Source: Luteolibacter sp. SL250 (lineage in GTDB: Bacteria > Verrucomicrobiota > Verrucomicrobiia > Verrucomicrobiales > Akkermansiaceae). From it: DNA of 64,000 nucleotides. Positions 17,910 through 25,048 of this stretch are shown here, one piece after another. Position 1 is the first letter of the stretch; each line of letters opens with the position of its first letter. The position numbers were made by a program, and so were the translations under genes. The DNA is taken from positions 1,860,001 through 1,924,000 of the forward strand of contig NZ_CP113054.1 of the NCBI RefSeq assembly GCF_026625605.1, in the 5' to 3' direction. The notes under the pieces are model-generated. The model did no database searches and was not told where the DNA came from. It was given only the letters and a program-made list of their open reading frames with translations.

Positions 17910-18305
17910 ATGCACCGCTGGCACCTGCTTCTGATTCCGTTCCTGTTGCTGGGAGCCTGCGGTGGCATTTCCAGCAGCTCTTCCGGGAACCAGATGTTGC
18001 TGGTGCGGGAGTCCACCGGCTCCGCCGGGTACCGGAAGCTCATGGACAGGTCCCGGCAATGCGGAGACCTGCGCATCTTCATCGACCAGCAGGGTCTTCC
18101 CGATTTCCTCGCGGAGGCGAACAGTGGGGACAAGGATTACCTCATCTTCTACTATCTGGACCGGCACCAGGCATACGCCTGCCGCACGAAGGGCAAAGGC
18201 GGCACCACCATCGAGTTCGCAGGTCCCTACGCCATGACCAAAGGGGAGTGGAAGTTGCTCAGCGGGGTGAAATCGCGCGCGGAAACGGGTGCCGGAGTCC
18301 CCTGA
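17910..18305 (+). CDS. Small lipoprotein of unknown function
   Basis: The start at 17910 gives a lipoprotein signal (MHRWHLLLIPFLLLGACGG) with a lipobox at LLGAC. The ATG at 17871 is an alternative that overlaps nothing and would place 13 non-hydrophobic residues in front. The mature part of about 115 residues includes RIFIDQQGLPDFLAEANS and DYLIFYYLDRHQAYACRTK, a pattern of beta strands and one internal Cys. I recognise no family. It follows the oxidoreductase gene closely and may be the third gene of that operon. Confidence 0.75.
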   Translation: MHRWHLLLIPFLLLGACGGISSSSSGNQMLLVRESTGSAGYRKLMDRSRQCGDLRIFIDQQGLPDFLAEANSGDKDYLIFYYLDRHQAYACRTKGKGGTTIEFAGPYAMTKGEWKLLSGVKSRAETGAGVP

Positions 18306-18478
18306 AAAAGAGGGAACGGAAATCAGCGGAATTCCGGCTCCTTTCTTCATAACTTCCTTCTTGCGCCGCCTGTGGCGGGTTCTATGTTTGGAGCAATCCC
18401 GTGGGATTTTCATCCGGCGGGGGATCATTAAATCGGGGCGATTGCCCCATTCCAACGAAACCCAACATAAACAACAGT

Positions 18479-19234
18479 ATGAAAGCGCATCGTTTATCGG
18501 CGCGGGGCTTCACGCTTGTGGAGCTGCTCGTCGTCATCACCATCATCGCCGCACTGGTGGGCCTCACCGCCCCCATGGTGATGAAACAGGTCAAGAAAGG
18601 CCCCTTTGTGGAGGCCCTCGGTAACTCGAAGCAGATCGGCCTCGCGCTGATGGAGTTCGAGAAAGACTACAACAGCTATCCTGACAAGGATACCCTCGCG
18701 GACGTGAAAATGAACACCGAATCCCCGCTCGCGCAGGCCGGTGGCAACACTTCCAACGACTACTTCCGCCAGCTTCTTGCCGTCGGTCACGGCAACGAGA
18801 AGATGTTCTACGCGAAAGCGGCTGGCACAAAGAAGCCGGACGACATCACCAGCCCTCCTTCCAAGGCGCTTGAAGCCGGTGAAGTCGGCTTCGGCTACGT
18901 CCTGGACGGCAACATCGCCTTCAGCTCCTCGAATGACACCAACATCCCGGTGGCGGTGACCCCGCTGCTGCGAGGCTCCACGGAGCTGTTCGATGCCGGT
19001 CCGTTCGGTGACAAGGCGGTCATCCTCCGCATCGACGGCTCCGCCAGCGAGCTGATCATCAGCAAGTCCAAGCGCGCGATGCTTCCCGGCGGCAAGAGCC
19101 TGCTCCAGAAGGGCGAAGGCACCGTGTGGGGCAGCGAAATCACCCCGAAGGTGGCCGCTCCGAAACTGCGTGGTGGCAGCGCCAACACCACTCCTGAAGG
19201 TGGCGGTGGAGCCAACCTCGACGTCGAGCAATAA
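18479..19234 (+). CDS. Type II secretion-like pseudopilin
   Basis: The start at ATG 18479 gives MKAHRLSARGFTLVELLVVI, a class III prepilin leader: cleavage by prepilin peptidase after Gly10, then the invariant Phe and Glu5 of the mature N-terminal helix. The globular part has no disulfide pair and ends in a Gly/Asn/Thr-rich tail (NTTPEGGGGANLDVEQ). Length 251 residues fits a verrucomicrobial DUF1559-like or GspG/H-type pseudopilin. The gene stands alone; no gspD/E/F genes are in view, so the assembly machinery must be encoded elsewhere. It is followed by a strong terminator. Confidence 0.88.
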   Translation: MKAHRLSARGFTLVELLVVITIIAALVGLTAPMVMKQVKKGPFVEALGNSKQIGLALMEFEKDYNSYPDKDTLADVKMNTESPLAQAGGNTSNDYFRQLLAVGHGNEKMFYAKAAGTKKPDDITSPPSKALEAGEVGFGYVLDGNIAFSSSNDTNIPVAVTPLLRGSTELFDAGPFGDKAVILRIDGSASELIISKSKRAMLPGGKSLLQKGEGTVWGSEITPKVAAPKLRGGSANTTPEGGGGANLDVEQ

Positions 19235-19276
19235 TCAACTGATCCCGCCGTCCTTGTGACGGCGGATCAATTCCAA

Positions 19277-19307
19277 CCGGAAGATCCCCCGTGGGTCTTC
19301 CGGTTTT
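19277..19307 (+). terminator. Rho-independent terminator after the pseudopilin gene
   Basis: CCGGAAGA ... TCTTCCGG (19277-19303) forms a hairpin followed by TTTTCTG. A second stem-loop, CCGCCGTC-CTTGT-GACGGCGG at about 19245-19265, lies just upstream. Both fit the end of the pseudopilin transcript. Confidence 0.85.
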
Positions 19308-19373
19308 CTGTTTCATGAGGTTATGGGGCCATCTGTGTCTTGCCGGTGGACGGTGAGCGGCTAGCTTTGGCGC

Positions 19374-20486
19374 GTGAACGAAGTCTTACCGATCTCCCCG
19401 CCGAGGGCGTGGGCGGAAATTGACCTGGCGGCGATGAAACGGAACCTGGCCGTGGCACGGAAGGCGAGCGGCTGTGCGCTGATGGCGGTGGTGAAGGCCG
19501 GGGCCTATGGGCATGGCCTGGAGGATGTGGCTAAGGCGCTTTCAACGGAAGACATCGTCTTTTTCGGTGTGGCGAATGTGGGGGAAGCCCGGCGCATCCG
19601 GGAGGCGGGGGTGGACACGCGCATCTACCTCCTCGGTGCGACCTGGAGCGAGGAACGCCCGGAGATCGTGGCGCGGGACTGGACGCCCTGTATTTCTTCC
19701 CTGACGGAGGCTGCTCAGTTCGACGCGCTGGCCGCCGCCGCGGGAAAGGTGCTGAAAGTGCATCTGGCCGTGGACACCGGCATGGGGCGCGGCGGCTTCG
19801 TCGCGGATCACCTGCCGGAGGTGATGAGGGAACTGGCAGCCCTGCCCAACCTGGAGATCGAGGGACTGGGCTCCCACCTCCCCTCGGCGGATGAGGACGA
19901 GGAATTCACCCGGCGGCAGTTCGACCACTACCGTGCGGTCATTTCGGAGCTGGGTGGGCCGGATACCTTCAAGTGGCGGCACCTTTCCAACAGCGCCGGC
20001 CTGCTGGGCTATGACGGCACCGTGTGCAATCTCGCCAGGCCGGGCCTCATGCTCTATGGCGTCTCACCGCTGCCCGGGCATCAGGAAAAACTTTCCACCG
20101 TCATGTCTCTGAAGTCCCGTGTGACCTTGGTCCGGACCCTGCCCGCCGGGCACGGTGTGTCCTACGGCCGCCAGTTCGTCACCACCCGGCCGACGAAGGT
20201 GGCCACCGTGGGCGTGGGCTACGGGGACGGCTACCCCCGCCACATTTCAGGAAAGGGTGGGGAGGTCTGGATCCGTGGCCGCAGGTTCCCCATCCTGGGC
20301 CGGGTGACCATGGACCAGACGATGGTGGATGTGACGGATGCGGATGATGATGTCCGCGAAGGGGATGAGGTGGAGATGTTCGGCCCGAACCTGCCCGTGG
20401 CCGAGGTCGCGGAAAAGGCGGGCGTGATCGTGTGGGAAGTCTTCACCGGCATCACGCCACGGGTGAAAAGGTGCTATAAGGAGTGA
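19374..20486 (+). CDS. alr: Alanine racemase
   Basis: A 370-residue PLP-dependent fold-III enzyme starting at GTG 19374. The PLP lysine is K41 in AVVKAGAYGHG (most homologues read VVKANAYGHG, so the residue after Ala is Gly here), and the second catalytic base is Tyr264 in GVSYGRQF. The C-terminal beta-domain has RVTMDQTMVDVTD. The reaction interconverts L- and D-alanine for peptidoglycan. Length and motifs are normal. The gene stands alone between the pseudopilin terminator and a minus-strand pair. Confidence 0.95.
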   Translation: MNEVLPISPPRAWAEIDLAAMKRNLAVARKASGCALMAVVKAGAYGHGLEDVAKALSTEDIVFFGVANVGEARRIREAGVDTRIYLLGATWSEERPEIVARDWTPCISSLTEAAQFDALAAAAGKVLKVHLAVDTGMGRGGFVADHLPEVMRELAALPNLEIEGLGSHLPSADEDEEFTRRQFDHYRAVISELGGPDTFKWRHLSNSAGLLGYDGTVCNLARPGLMLYGVSPLPGHQEKLSTVMSLKSRVTLVRTLPAGHGVSYGRQFVTTRPTKVATVGVGYGDGYPRHISGKGGEVWIRGRRFPILGRVTMDQTMVDVTDADDDVREGDEVEMFGPNLPVAEVAEKAGVIVWEVFTGITPRVKRCYKE

Positions 20487-20497
20487 TCGGCAACTTT

Positions 20498-20815
20498 CTA
20501 TCGTGCCGGGGCCGTGTCAGTCCTCTCCCCGGATTCGATGAGTTCAGCGTCAAAAGGCTGGTCCAGTTTCGTGGGCTTGCCCTTGCTCCTCAGGGTTTTC
20601 CGGTCGGTGAAATCCCATTCCCAACATTCTGATTCGGAAGTGCGATGGAAAGCGGGTCCGAAGATCTGAATGGCTTCGAGGTAGGTTTTTGGCCATTCAT
20701 TTCTCAGGGATGCGTTCAGCATCACCGGCTTCTCCCCTCGATAGGAGCAGAATCGTCCTTCCATGAGTTCGGGGTTCCAACTGGAAGATGGATTGGGATT
20801 CACTTCCGCAGGCAC
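20498..20815 (-). CDS. Second copy of a duplicated small domain, GTG start inferred
   Basis: A 105-residue frame that aligns with the upstream ORF (shared PKTYLEAIQIFGPAFH and WEWDFTD, versus PKTYSEAIRIFGPAFI and REWNFSD). The frame opens directly after a TAG, and its best start is GTG at 20815, with no good ribosome-binding site (a GAGGGG lies 14 bases upstream). The first copy's frame runs on for 118 bp over this one in another phase, giving an unrelated tail. Either this is a second gene or it is the second half of a gene split by a frameshift near 20820. Function unknown. Confidence 0.55.
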   Translation of the reverse strand: MPAEVNPNPSSSWNPELMEGRFCSYRGEKPVMLNASLRNEWPKTYLEAIQIFGPAFHRTSESECWEWDFTDRKTLRSKGKPTKLDQPFDAELIESGERTDTAPAR

Positions 20816-21224
20816 TTTCGCCTGCTGGCCCCTCTTTGCCTACCGTGACTGTGATCAAGGTAATTGTTGAATCCTCCAGTTTCGCCTCGAAGGGGGCCTC
20901 CAAGCCGCCACCTCCATGGCGGAAGCGTTTTCCATCGCTGAAGTTCCATTCGCGGGCTCCTAATCCAGAAAGACTATGGATGAAAGCAGGCCCGAATATC
21001 CGGATCGCCTCGCTGTAAGTTTTGGGTGTGTGTTCCCTTAGTTTTGGATCCAATAAAAGCGGGTTGGGACCCACGTAGAACAGGAAGCGGCCGCCCTCGA
21101 CTCCCGGCCTGTATTCGAAGTACCAATCGGGCAGGTCAGATCCGGGTAGGCCATTTTGCTCAGCGGCTGTGACCCGGGTGATGAAACCGAAGATGGTGAT
21201 GATAGTGATCTGAAGGACGCTCAT
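20697..21224 (-). CDS. Secreted small-domain protein, C-terminus probably frameshifted
   Basis: The start at 21224 (MSVLQITIITIFGFITRVTA) gives a signal peptide; the longer frame to 21653 lies antisense to the glycine-rich RNA-binding gene and is rejected. The mature domain runs from about residue 25 to residue 130 (DLPDWYFEYRPGV... FEAKLEDSTITLIT). After about residue 130 the frame enters the DNA of the second copy in the wrong phase, giving a tail (IFQLEPRTHGRTILLL) without similarity to the repeated domain. This is best explained by an indel or fused junction between tandem copies. I do not recognise the domain. Confidence 0.6.
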   Translation of the reverse strand: MSVLQITIITIFGFITRVTAAEQNGLPGSDLPDWYFEYRPGVEGGRFLFYVGPNPLLLDPKLREHTPKTYSEAIRIFGPAFIHSLSGLGAREWNFSDGKRFRHGGGGLEAPFEAKLEDSTITLITVTVGKEGPAGESACGSESQSIFQLEPRTHGRTILLLSRGEAGDAERIPEK

Positions 21225-21386
21225 CGTTTGAAATGGTCGAGACCAGCCGCCAGATCGAGATTCTGGGAATGGATGGAACCCGTCACCTATGGGGGCGGGA
21301 GATGCGATCCCATTTTGGTGACGGAAAAGGCCACCTTCTGATGTCATCCTCCATTGGCTCCATTCGAATGGCTTTGCGCGGGGCGC

Positions 21387-21417
21387 AAAAAAAACGCCCG
21401 GGCGGACCCGGGCGTTT
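21387..21417 (-). terminator. Rho-independent terminator after the RRM gene
   Basis: On the minus strand AAACGCCCGGG-TCCG-CCCGGGCGTTT forms an 11-bp stem with the T-run TTTTTTTT at its 3' side, about 30 bp after the stop codon of the RNA-binding protein gene. It is one of the strongest terminators in the window. Confidence 0.9.
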
Positions 21418-21447
21418 CTGTGAAAAAGTCCTTTGGTGGACGAGGGA

Positions 21448-21933
21448 TCAATCCCAGCTGTCGCCGCCGCCTTTGTAGCCGCCACCGCCACGGCGATCTC
21501 CGCCGTAACCGCCGCCGCCACCTTTGTAGCCGCCGCCACCGCCACGGCGATCTCCGCCGTAACCGCCGCCGCCACCTTTGTAGCCGCCGCCGCCACCGCC
21601 ACGGCGTTCACCGCCGTAACCGCCGCCGCCGCCGCCACCATAGCCGCCGCCACCGCCGCTGCGGAAGCCGCCTGGCTTGGACTCCTTCGGTTCCGAGGCG
21701 TTCACGCGGAGCGCGCGGCCTTGGAATTCGTATCCATTAAGCGCCTCGATGGAAGCGTTCAACTGGCTTTGGTCGCCGAGGGTGACGAAGGCGAATCCCT
21801 TGGATCTGCCGGTCTCACGGTCGGTGATGATTTTGACCCGATCAACAGGGCCGTAAGCGGCAAAGAGACCAGTGACGTCTTCTTCGGTAGCGGTGTAGGG
21901 CAGGTTGCCCACGTAGATGTCCATTTTCTTCAA
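21448..21933 (-). CDS. RRM-type RNA-binding protein with glycine-rich tail
   Basis: The 161-residue product has a single RNA recognition motif over residues 5-82, with RNP2 IYVGNL and RNP1 KGFAFVTL, and then a tail of Gly, Tyr, Arg and Lys in repeats of the type GGGGGYGGDRRGGGGGYKG. Its organisation matches the bacterial and cyanobacterial glycine-rich RNA-binding (Rbp) proteins, which are linked to cold response and RNA chaperoning. The tail is low-complexity and of a kind that can phase-separate; that is inference. The DNA encoding the tail is itself a tandem repeat (units of 51 and 54 nt). A terminator follows, so the mRNA is monocistronic. Confidence 0.92.
   Translation of the reverse strand: MKKMDIYVGNLPYTATEEDVTGLFAAYGPVDRVKIITDRETGRSKGFAFVTLGDQSQLNASIEALNGYEFQGRALRVNASEPKESKPGGFRSGGGGGYGGGGGGGYGGERRGGGGGGYKGGGGGYGGDRRGGGGGYKGGGGGYGGDRRGGGGYKGGGDSWD
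21470..21655. repeat. In-frame tandem repeat coding the Gly-rich tail
   Basis: Unit starts are visible at 21470, 21521 and 21575 as CCTTTGTAGCCGCC followed by CCGCCACGGCGATC. Units are 51 and 54 nt and so keep the reading frame of the RRM gene. Copy-number change in this tract would alter only the length of the protein tail. Confidence 0.8.
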
Positions 21934-22129
21934 TTCTAATCACGCCATATTCATCACACTTGCCGGGACCATGACGTGAGGGGACCCGAGCGAAGCGCGT
22001 CGTCACGCATCCGGGATGCGCCGACTGGTTGAAGTAATCCGACTTTTCAGTTTGTGGCAAGTACTGAATGAACGGGTATCCGGAGGAATTTTTTTAGGAA
22101 ATCCGGAGGGGCGTGATTGGTTCTGCTGG

Positions 22130-22158
22130 CGCTGGGAGCGCCGGTCTTCAGACTGGCA
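22130..22158. repeat. Dispersed hairpin 29-mer (copy A)
   Basis: A 29-bp sequence on the minus strand (TGCCAGTCTGAAGACCGGCG... ending CTCCCAGCG) contains the palindrome GCCGGTCTTCAGACTGGC. It recurs in plus orientation at 42248-42276 with two differences. The intergenic stretch around it also holds the 19-mer GCCTTTTTTGACCACGGAT at 22194-22212. Confidence 0.7.
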
Positions 22159-22220
22159 TTGGCTTCGCCGGGTCATTGCCTTGGAATCGACCGGCCTTTT
22201 TTGACCACGGATCCAGAGAA

Positions 22221-22745
22221 TCACGCGGATTGCGTGGACTCCGGCAGCCAGAGATAGCGCCGCTTGCGGAGACTGCCGCGGAGGAAATGGGGGTCGTCGG
22301 GCGGGACGTCCACCTCGTCGATGAAACGTGCGCCGAGGTTCCCGATGGTGCGGATGCTGGCGTGGTTGTCCGGGTCCGTGGTGATGATGAGGCCGATGGG
22401 AAAGGTGGCGGCCCACGGGGCGAGCGCGCGGCAGGCCTTTTCCGCGTAGCGGTGGCCGCGTCGCCCCGGCAGGATTTCGTAGCCGACATGGCCGGCGACG
22501 AAGGTGACATGGGGCGTGCTGCCGATGCGGAGGTTGATGTGCCCGGCCTCACGACCGCGTGCGTCGCGGATGACGAAGTGGTAGCCGGCGACGAAGCCCT
22601 CCGGCGCATTGTCCGGGGTCCTGTGGGAGAAGATGATCTCCACCTCCGCATGGGTGAGCCGTGCGGGTGGTTCCGGGAGGTCATCCATGGCGGGGATCCA
22701 CGGATCGCCGGGCGGTGGCATCACTGGTGCTGTGCTTTCGTCCAC
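22221..22745 (-). CDS. GNAT-family N-acetyltransferase
   Basis: The 174-residue product resembles GNAT acetyltransferases of the RimJ/RimL-like subgroup: FSHRTPDNAPEGFVAGYHFVIRD, then the acetyl-CoA-binding strand-turn around HVGYEILPGRRGHRYAEKACRAL (the RGHR-Y motif replaces the usual Q/RxxGxG/A), and TDPDNHASIRTIGNLGARFI, the classical N-ASxxxxxxxGF segment. No signal peptide is present. Acceptor unknown; this subgroup often acetylates amino acids, antibiotics or protein N-termini. Its start codon overlaps the end of the upstream lipoprotein gene by 25 bp, so the two are co-transcribed. Confidence 0.88.
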   Translation of the reverse strand: MDESTAPVMPPPGDPWIPAMDDLPEPPARLTHAEVEIIFSHRTPDNAPEGFVAGYHFVIRDARGREAGHINLRIGSTPHVTFVAGHVGYEILPGRRGHRYAEKACRALAPWAATFPIGLIITTDPDNHASIRTIGNLGARFIDEVDVPPDDPHFLRGSLRKRRYLWLPESTQSA

Positions 22746-23431
22746 AGGAGGGCGTTGGTGAAACCGAGGCCGAACCGCTGGCCGACCAGATCCTGGGAGT
22801 AATCATCCGTGGCGATGTCTCCTTTCGCGAGCTTCCGCAGGTGGGTGGAGGCCTGGCGGAACTGCTCGATGCTTTTCTTCGGCACGGTGTGCGGTGGTTT
22901 CGCCTCTTCCAGCACGGCGACCGCTGCATCCACCGCATCCGCGCTGGAGGTGAAGACGGAGGTCACTCCGGGGGACAACTCCGGCTTTCCGCTTTCCGTG
23001 GTGGCGGAGAGCGCGCCGCGGAAGGCGCCGGACTGCGCGAAGTAATCCGTCGCCGCCTTTGCCAGTGCGTTGATGGCGGGCTGGTAGGCGGGATCCACCC
23101 CGGCGTCCTGGAAGGCGACGGGGATGGCCGGGGTCTTCAGCTCCGTGCCATCCCGGATCTTCGTCGGGTCCGTGATGCCATTGACGACGGAAAGGAATCC
23201 CGAGAACCGCTCATGGCCGTAGGCATCCTGCGCGACGATGCCCAGATTCGATCCCGGCTTCAGCTCCACCTCCGGAGTGGACGGGGGCGGAACATCCGCG
23301 ATGGCGACCACCGGCAGGGGAGGTGGCGGCGCGGGCGGGGCGGAGGCCGTGCCGGAGGGTTTGCGTGATGCCTTGTCGCATCCCGCCAACAGCAGGAGCG
23401 CGCCGATGGCCAGAACGATGGGAGAGCGCAT
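22721..23431 (-). CDS. Lipoprotein with LysM-like domain
   Basis: The start at 23431 gives MRSPIVLAIGALLLLAGC, a lipoprotein signal with an LAGC lipobox; the longer frame to 23611 would precede it with a non-signal sequence. After a Pro-rich linker (SAPPAPPPPLPVV) comes a LysM-like segment of about 45 residues (LKPGSNLGIVAQDAYGHERF ... IRDGTELKTP), the family known to bind peptidoglycan GlcNAc. The rest is alpha-helical and unrecognised. It probably acts at the cell wall or outer membrane. It overlaps the acetyltransferase gene by 25 bp. Confidence 0.8.
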   Translation of the reverse strand: MRSPIVLAIGALLLLAGCDKASRKPSGTASAPPAPPPPLPVVAIADVPPPSTPEVELKPGSNLGIVAQDAYGHERFSGFLSVVNGITDPTKIRDGTELKTPAIPVAFQDAGVDPAYQPAINALAKAATDYFAQSGAFRGALSATTESGKPELSPGVTSVFTSSADAVDAAVAVLEEAKPPHTVPKKSIEQFRQASTHLRKLAKGDIATDDYSQDLVGQRFGLGFTNALLWTKAQHQ

Positions 23432-23553
23432 GATCCGGAAACATAGATGAATCCGCCGGGAAATCGAGGGTTTGATGAAGGGATGCGGAATCTCCCGATG
23501 GGCGGCGTGATTTCTCGACAACTTCCCGGCGGCACGCTGCGATGGACGGCGAC

Positions 23554-24171
23554 ATGAACGAAGGGAACATCTATCAGGCACCGACCGAGTCAGGACCATC
23601 TTTCGCTCCACAGCCGATTCCCGTCCACAAGCCGGCGATTCTGCAGGTCTTCGGCATCCTCCACCTGCTCGCCGCGGGTTATGGTCTCATCACCGGACTT
23701 TGGGGCATATTCATGGCGGTCGCGGGGAACCCGTTCATCAACATGGTCCCGCCCGGACCGGCGCGCGACGCACAGGAGAACATGACCCGGGCCATCCAGC
23801 CGATGATGAACATCAATTTGGGGATCACTGCGGTCCTCGTGGTGCTGGTGACCATCGCCGGGATCAAGCTGCTCCGTGCGAAGAAAGATGCTGTGAAGGC
23901 GTCCAACCGTTATGCCATCGCTTCGCTTCTTGGGAAAATCGCCGGCGGCGTGCTGGTGTTCATCTACATGGTCCCGGCGCAGCGGCAGATGATGGAGGAC
24001 CAGCTCGGACAGATGGGCGACCTGCCGGCCGGGATGAAGACGGGCATGGATGCCGCGATGATCGGCGGCGCGATCGGAAGCATCCTCTTCACCTGCCTCT
24101 ATCCCATCCTGACTCTCATCCTGCTGAACCGCCGCTCCGTGAAAGGTTGGCTGGAACAGTTCGGAAAGTGA
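23554..24171 (+). CDS. Four-helix membrane protein of unknown function
   Basis: The product is 205 residues from the ATG at 23554 (MNEGNIYQAPTES; the ATG at 23542 is an alternative). After a Pro-rich cytoplasmic N-terminus of about 30 residues there are four hydrophobic segments (ILQVFGILHLLAAGYGLITG, LGITAVLVVLVTIAGI, GGVLVFIYMV and GAIGSILFTCLYPILTLILL). The MNEGNIYQAP-type N-terminus before four helices is a common pattern among Verrucomicrobia/Planctomycetes proteins of unknown function. It is divergent from the LysM lipoprotein. Confidence 0.75.
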   Translation: MNEGNIYQAPTESGPSFAPQPIPVHKPAILQVFGILHLLAAGYGLITGLWGIFMAVAGNPFINMVPPGPARDAQENMTRAIQPMMNINLGITAVLVVLVTIAGIKLLRAKKDAVKASNRYAIASLLGKIAGGVLVFIYMVPAQRQMMEDQLGQMGDLPAGMKTGMDAAMIGGAIGSILFTCLYPILTLILLNRRSVKGWLEQFGK

Positions 24172-24182
24172 GGGGCGAGGGT

Positions 24183-24290
24183 AGCGTCATGGCTTCGCCA
24201 TGACGGTGGGGTGGATCGGTGGGATCTTCCGATGCCAGGACGCTATGGATGGCATTCTTTCCTCGCGGAGTCGTGGGGAGGATCTCCGAT
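24183..24290. repeat. Degenerate copy of the 138-bp MITE-like element
   Basis: This stretch begins 12 bp after the stop codon at 24171 and shares the left arm (ATGGCTTCGCCATGACGG) and several internal blocks (GGGATCTTC, GATGCCA, ATGGATGGCAT, CGGAGTC) with the intact element at 24881-25018, but the right arm is missing. Confidence 0.65.
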
Positions 24291-24342
24291 CATTCGCATG
24301 ATAAGCAGGGGGGGGAGGCTCATCATCGGTTGGCCGATGGGT

Positions 24343-24771
24343 TCAGTCCTTGGGATTGTTGAAGACATGCTTGCAGGAGGGGCATTCAATACGGCCCTCC
24401 GCGAACAGCGCACCGCCCAAGCCTCCGACGAGACCGCCGCCCACCGCACCGATGGTGCCAAAAACCGCTGCACCAGGAAAGGCGCCGACACCCCCTACGG
24501 CAACGCCGGTCCCTGCCCCCGCGTAGGCACCGCCAGCGCCACCGGCTGCAGCGCCGGAGGTGGTTCCTGCCACGATGGACCGCGTTCTGGAGGCTTTCCT
24601 TCCTTCCGGAAGAAAGCGTTTGTTGCAGTCAGGACACGGAACACTGCGATTCAACCACAGCAGATATTCCGTACGCTTCTTATGCTCCCTTTCCTCGTGG
24701 AGTTGATACTGTTTCCAGGCCAGCAGTCCTGCCATAGCACAAAACGTCACGGTTAAGATGGTTTTCTTCAT
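24343..24771 (-). CDS. Membrane-anchored zinc-knuckle protein with glycine zipper
   Basis: The 142-residue product has an N-terminal membrane segment (MKKTILTVTFCAMAGLLAW), a charged linker (HEEREHKKRTEYLLW), a first CxxC pair in VPCPDCNKRF, a long Gly/Ala zipper-like segment (AGTTSGAAAGGAGGAYAG ... GGGLVGGLGGALF), and a second CxxC pair in IECPSCKHVF. The two CxxC pairs probably share one zinc. The start at ATG 24771 is preferred to TTG at 24777. Unknown function; it stands between two copies of the same repeat family. Confidence 0.7.
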   Translation of the reverse strand: MKKTILTVTFCAMAGLLAWKQYQLHEEREHKKRTEYLLWLNRSVPCPDCNKRFLPEGRKASRTRSIVAGTTSGAAAGGAGGAYAGAGTGVAVGGVGAFPGAAVFGTIGAVGGGLVGGLGGALFAEGRIECPSCKHVFNNPKD

Positions 24772-24880
24772 ATCCAAGGGGGTGTTCGGTCCCTCATATA
24801 TCGGTCTTGGCTTTCAATCCATGGGAAAATACGGAGGAGGTTGTATCGTCCTGACAACGGGCTACTATCAAGTCTCTGGC

Positions 24881-25018
24881 AGCGGTATGGCTTCGCCATG
24901 ACGGCTGGTTGGATGGTAGGGATCTTCGGATGCCAACAGGTCATGGATGGCATCCTTTCCCTGCGGAGTCTCGGGAGGATCGGTGTTTTCCCAGCCGTCA
25001 TGGCGCAGCCATGCCGCT
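24881..25018. mobile_element. MITE-like element with 28-bp terminal inverted repeats
   Basis: Arms at 24881-24908 and 24991-25018 are inverted repeats of 28 bp with two mismatches (AGCGGTATGGCTTCGCCATG and its complement CATGGCGCAGCCATGCCGCT). The 138-bp unit codes for nothing. A decayed copy lies at 24183-24290. No target-site duplication was identified with confidence. Confidence 0.7.
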
Positions 25019-25048
25019 ACTCCGGAGTGCAATCCCGCCGGGACGCAC

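Noticed and set aside
21225..21653. Ala-rich N-terminal extension of the small-domain gene
   Set aside because: It is the antisense of the glycine-rich RRM gene. A signal peptide begins at 21224.
21470..21655. Regular repeats as a CRISPR array
   Set aside because: The units are contiguous, keep a reading frame and encode the Gly-rich tail of an RRM protein; there are no spacers.
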